From assembly GCA_002842045.1 (NCBI GenBank), contig PHBX01000004.1, forward strand, positions 1 to 64,000: a DNA stretch of 64,000 nt, written 5' to 3'. Source of the stretch: Chloroflexi bacterium HGW-Chloroflexi-3 (lineage in GTDB: Bacteria > Chloroflexota > Anaerolineae > Anaerolineales > Anaerolineaceae). The position numbers were made by a program, and so were the translations under genes. The notes below the pieces were generated by a model. That model did no database searches. It had not been told where the DNA came from and worked only from the letters and a program-made list of their open reading frames with translations. This document shows, one piece after another, positions 61,133 through 64,000 of this stretch. Every line of letters begins with the position of its first letter. Positions within the stretch are counted from its first letter, which is position 1.

Positions 61133-62587
61133 TTACGGAGTGGATGTCAGCGTAACAGTTGATGGAGGTGTATTTGTAAAAGTGGTTGTCGGTGTGGCAG
61201 TCAACTGGTAAACATAAATTTTTGGTACCCAACCCTGGCGATCTTCTTCGTCAATGACTTTTACCCACACAAGATATTCATAAACCACTTCTTCCGGTAA
61301 AACTGTCAATAATTGGTTGGAACGCAATGTGCCGATGACAGGACCACCGGGTGACTGATATAAACGAAGTAACGGAACACCTGTCAAGAACACACGTGCC
61401 TGAGCTGGTGTTGAGGTGGGTGTGATGGTAGATGTCGGCAGGGAAGTAGCAGTTGCTGTAGACGTAAATGTCGCAGTTACCGTTTTTGTAAATGTTCTTG
61501 TTGGTGACGGCCCAGGTGTGAATGTTATTGTCGGAGATGGTGTATTGGTCGCCGTTGGAGGAATTAAGGGGTCTAGTCTTTCAGCAAAGATTTGATTTAC
61601 CCGTAACGCGACTGGTTGGTTGAGAGAATCGACAATCGATTCCTGTAATGCGATTACCTGTTCATATTTCATTGGATTATTGGTTCGAATAGTCATATCA
61701 ATTGAAATTGTTTCATTTTCCTGATTGGTTGTAAAGTCAACCAGCTCCGCATTGTTGATTTCATTAACTTTTTCATTGAGTAACTGGCTAATCGTACGAT
61801 ATTCAGCAGCTTGTCTAACAAAATCAATACTGAAATATGTGAGGGGTATTAATAAAATTACAATCAATAAAGCAGAAAACTGCAGACTTGGTGGGAGTTT
61901 ACGGTTGTTATCTAAAGGATAGGGATTAAAACCCCGCAGAAAAAACACAAACGCTGCAGCAAACGCAATTGTGACTGCATTGGTGATAAACAAAAGAAAA
62001 GCGCCCCCGGCAACATCCCATCGTTGTAAAGCGACTCCAATCCCGACCGTGCAAATTGGTGGCATCAAAGCAGTTGCGATCGCAACACCGGGTAATGCAG
62101 CCGATAATCGCTCCTCTGTTAATGAATAAGCCGCCGCAATACCACCTGCCAGAGCGATCATGAGATCTATTGGGCTGGGATGTGTTCTGGATATAATCTC
62201 TTGTGGTAATTCATGCAGAGACACAAATGGTAAATATGAGTTAATAACAGTTAATAGAGTTGATAACCCAACTGCCAATAATGCGCCTCTCAACACAGCA
62301 GAAAGTGCTGATTTTAAGAGCGTTCTACGACCTATCATCGACGCCAGACCAATCCCTATGATGGGTGACATCAACGGGGCAACCAGCATCGCGCCAATAA
62401 TGACCGCAGGCGAATGGGTTATCAAGCCCAGGGTAGCAATACTGGTTGAAAGAATAACCATCAAAAAGTAATCAAAACCAGGTGAGGATGATTCGGTAAT
62501 ATCTGCAATGATTTCCCGACGTTGATCAAAAGGAATTTTTCGAACCGGGGATTTGATATTAGCAAAGAAATCTGAAAATTTTCCCAT
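61133..62587 (-). CDS. DUF389 membrane protein with Thr/Pro-rich linker and C-terminal SH3b-like domain
   Basis: GLITHSPAVIIGAMLVAPLMSPIIGIGLASMIG, IATALMPPICTVGIG; then TATNTPSPTITFTPGPSPT... and LLRLYQSPGGPVIGTLRSNQLLTVLPE...QGWVPKIYVY. Confidence 0.8.
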   Translation of the reverse strand: MGKFSDFFANIKSPVRKIPFDQRREIIADITESSSPGFDYFLMVILSTSIATLGLITHSPAVIIGAMLVAPLMSPIIGIGLASMIGRRTLLKSALSAVLRGALLAVGLSTLLTVINSYLPFVSLHELPQEIISRTHPSPIDLMIALAGGIAAAYSLTEERLSAALPGVAIATALMPPICTVGIGVALQRWDVAGGAFLLFITNAVTIAFAAAFVFFLRGFNPYPLDNNRKLPPSLQFSALLIVILLIPLTYFSIDFVRQAAEYRTISQLLNEKVNEINNAELVDFTTNQENETISIDMTIRTNNPMKYEQVIALQESIVDSLNQPVALRVNQIFAERLDPLIPPTATNTPSPTITFTPGPSPTRTFTKTVTATFTSTATATSLPTSTITPTSTPAQARVFLTGVPLLRLYQSPGGPVIGTLRSNQLLTVLPEEVVYEYLVWVKVIDEEDRQGWVPKIYVYQLTATPTTTFTNTPPSTVTLTSTP

Positions 62588-62612
62588 TATGTTTTAGTTC
62601 CATGTCCAGGGA

Positions 62613-64000
62613 TCATTTTTGCTGCCAGGCTCTCACCCGATTTCTCCCAAACTGCTTTGCCTCATATAATGCTTTATCGCTTTCATCGATCAGGTGGTCT
62701 AATGATAAGGTTGTGAACTTGAAACAGGACACCCCAAGGCTTATAGTGATAAATGTCTGAGCTGTGACCAAAAGAAATGGGTATTGGGCAGTGACCTCGC
62801 GCAAACGTTCTGCGACCTGGGTTGCATCTTCCAGGTTCGTTTCCGGTAAGAGGATAATAAATTCTTCACCCCCAAACCGGGCGAAAATATCGGATGTTCG
62901 TAATTCTTCCTGAATTCTCTGAACAAATTGCATTAATACCTGGTCACCTGCCAGATGACCATAATGATCATTTACATTTTTAAAATGATCTATATCAATC
63001 AAAATAATCGACATGGGGTTTTGGTAACGTTTGCTGCGGGAAAATTCTTTTTGAGCTAATTCGTAAAAATATCGGCGGTTAAATATTCCTGTTAATGTAT
63101 CAGTGAGCGCCATTTGTTGAGTTTGTTCAAATAACCGCGCATTTTCAATCACAATAGCAGCACTGTTGGCAAAACTTAAAGCCAGGCTGGCATCTTCCTG
63201 GGTATAAGCGTATGGGTTGTAATTATCAAGCGTCAGCAAGCCAATGAATTCATCATGCCGAATAAGGGGAACGCCCATCCAACCGCGTACCAGGTCAGAT
63301 CCTTTCCATTTATCAAAACGAGGATCGTTTTGGGCATCATCCAGAATGATGGGAGCTTTTACCATTTGTATTTCCCTCAACAATAAATCAGTCGCTGGAA
63401 ATGTTTTATTGATTAATCGCGCTGTGTGTTGAAAACCGCGAGCAGCGACCACTTTAAATTTATCCTGGTCTCTCAAGAATAATGTTGCACTATCATAATT
63501 TAAAACTGTTTTTAATGAAACCAGAATTCTTTTTAATACCTGAGAGAGGTCTAATTGGGAAGCTAAATCATCAAGTGCCTGTTTTAATGCCTGAGCCTGG
63601 ATCATCGTTTTTTCTGCTGCTTGTTCAGAGTGGATACGTTCGGTGACATCAGAAATAAAGCCTTCCAGTGCTGTCAATTCATCTTTCTCATCAAAAATTT
63701 CCTGTCCTTTTTCCCAAACCCATTTTTCAATCGAATTATTTAATTGAAGTCGATATGTAATTTCAAAGTCTTGTTTTTTTGCCAGGGCATCCTGTATCTG
63801 ATCCCAGACCTTTTGCCTGTCACCTGGATGTATTAGCTGAGCATATGCAATTTTACGATTGCCGATCAAATCCTGCTCCGCATAACCAATCAGCTCCTCC
63901 GCCCCAGCACTGACAAATTCCATTGTCCAGTCTGGGTCATTTTTACAGCGATACGCCATGCCAGGCAGACTTTCTAATAAAGTTGATAAGTGGCGTTGGT
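62613..64000 (-). CDS. PAS-GAF-GGDEF diguanylate cyclase (5' end beyond window)
   Basis: PAS/PAC region, GAF domain, NRRYFYELAQKEFSR...DIDHFKNVNDHYGHLAGDQVL...FARFGGEEFIILLPET. Frame stays open upstream of Met at 63959 (LLESLPGMAYRCKND). Confidence 0.9.
   Translation of the reverse strand, partial: QRHLSTLLESLPGMAYRCKNDPDWTMEFVSAGAEELIGYAEQDLIGNRKIAYAQLIHPGDRQKVWDQIQDALAKKQDFEITYRLQLNNSIEKWVWEKGQEIFDEKDELTALEGFISDVTERIHSEQAAEKTMIQAQALKQALDDLASQLDLSQVLKRILVSLKTVLNYDSATLFLRDQDKFKVVAARGFQHTARLINKTFPATDLLLREIQMVKAPIILDDAQNDPRFDKWKGSDLVRGWMGVPLIRHDEFIGLLTLDNYNPYAYTQEDASLALSFANSAAIVIENARLFEQTQQMALTDTLTGIFNRRYFYELAQKEFSRSKRYQNPMSIILIDIDHFKNVNDHYGHLAGDQVLMQFVQRIQEELRTSDIFARFGGEEFIILLPETNLEDATQVAERLREVTAQYPFLLVTAQTFITISLGVSCFKFTTLSLDHLIDESDKALYEAKQFGRNRVRAWQQK

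Noticed and set aside
61400-61560. Repetitive tract in the DUF389 gene as a DNA repeat element
   Set aside because: It is a codon-level Thr/Pro-rich linker within one continuous frame, without a fixed DNA repeat unit.

Overview
A 64 kb chromosomal window, moderately AT-rich overall, with gene content and Thr/Pro-rich secreted-type domains reminiscent of Anaerolineae/Chloroflexota (taxonomic guess only). Most of it is ordinary metabolic and transport coding sequence. Recognisable blocks are: a histidine kinase with a 5'-truncated response regulator; a CPA2 antiporter; a binding-protein ABC transporter operon ending in a glycerophosphodiesterase; a visibly GC-richer pyrimidine operon (pyrC, pyrB, pyrF-pyrE fusion, pyrD, pyrK); a eutA-B-C-L ethanolamine ammonia-lyase operon; paired SPFH proteins; and a sulfur-redox operon (HTH-PocR regulator, SQR-like flavoprotein, TusE/DsrC-like, DsrE-like). 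Others are an ABC-F ATPase, an RRM plus cold-shock pair, an AOR-family tungsto/molybdoenzyme near XdhC, a DUF389 fusion protein and a GGDEF protein cut by the window end. I saw no rRNA, tRNA or CRISPR. Two observations stand out. (1) Four tandem 10-bp repeats abut the start codon of the HTH-PocR regulator that heads the sulfur-redox operon. (2) The pyr island is flanked by homologous GDPD 3' sequence, and the right copy is fused in frame to a BMP-lipoprotein remnant, which marks a recombination scar. At least eight genes or gene scars carry lesions (in-frame stops, frameshifts, truncations), an unusual density that may be real decay or consensus error. No database search or computation was run; family calls come from reading the translated ORFs.
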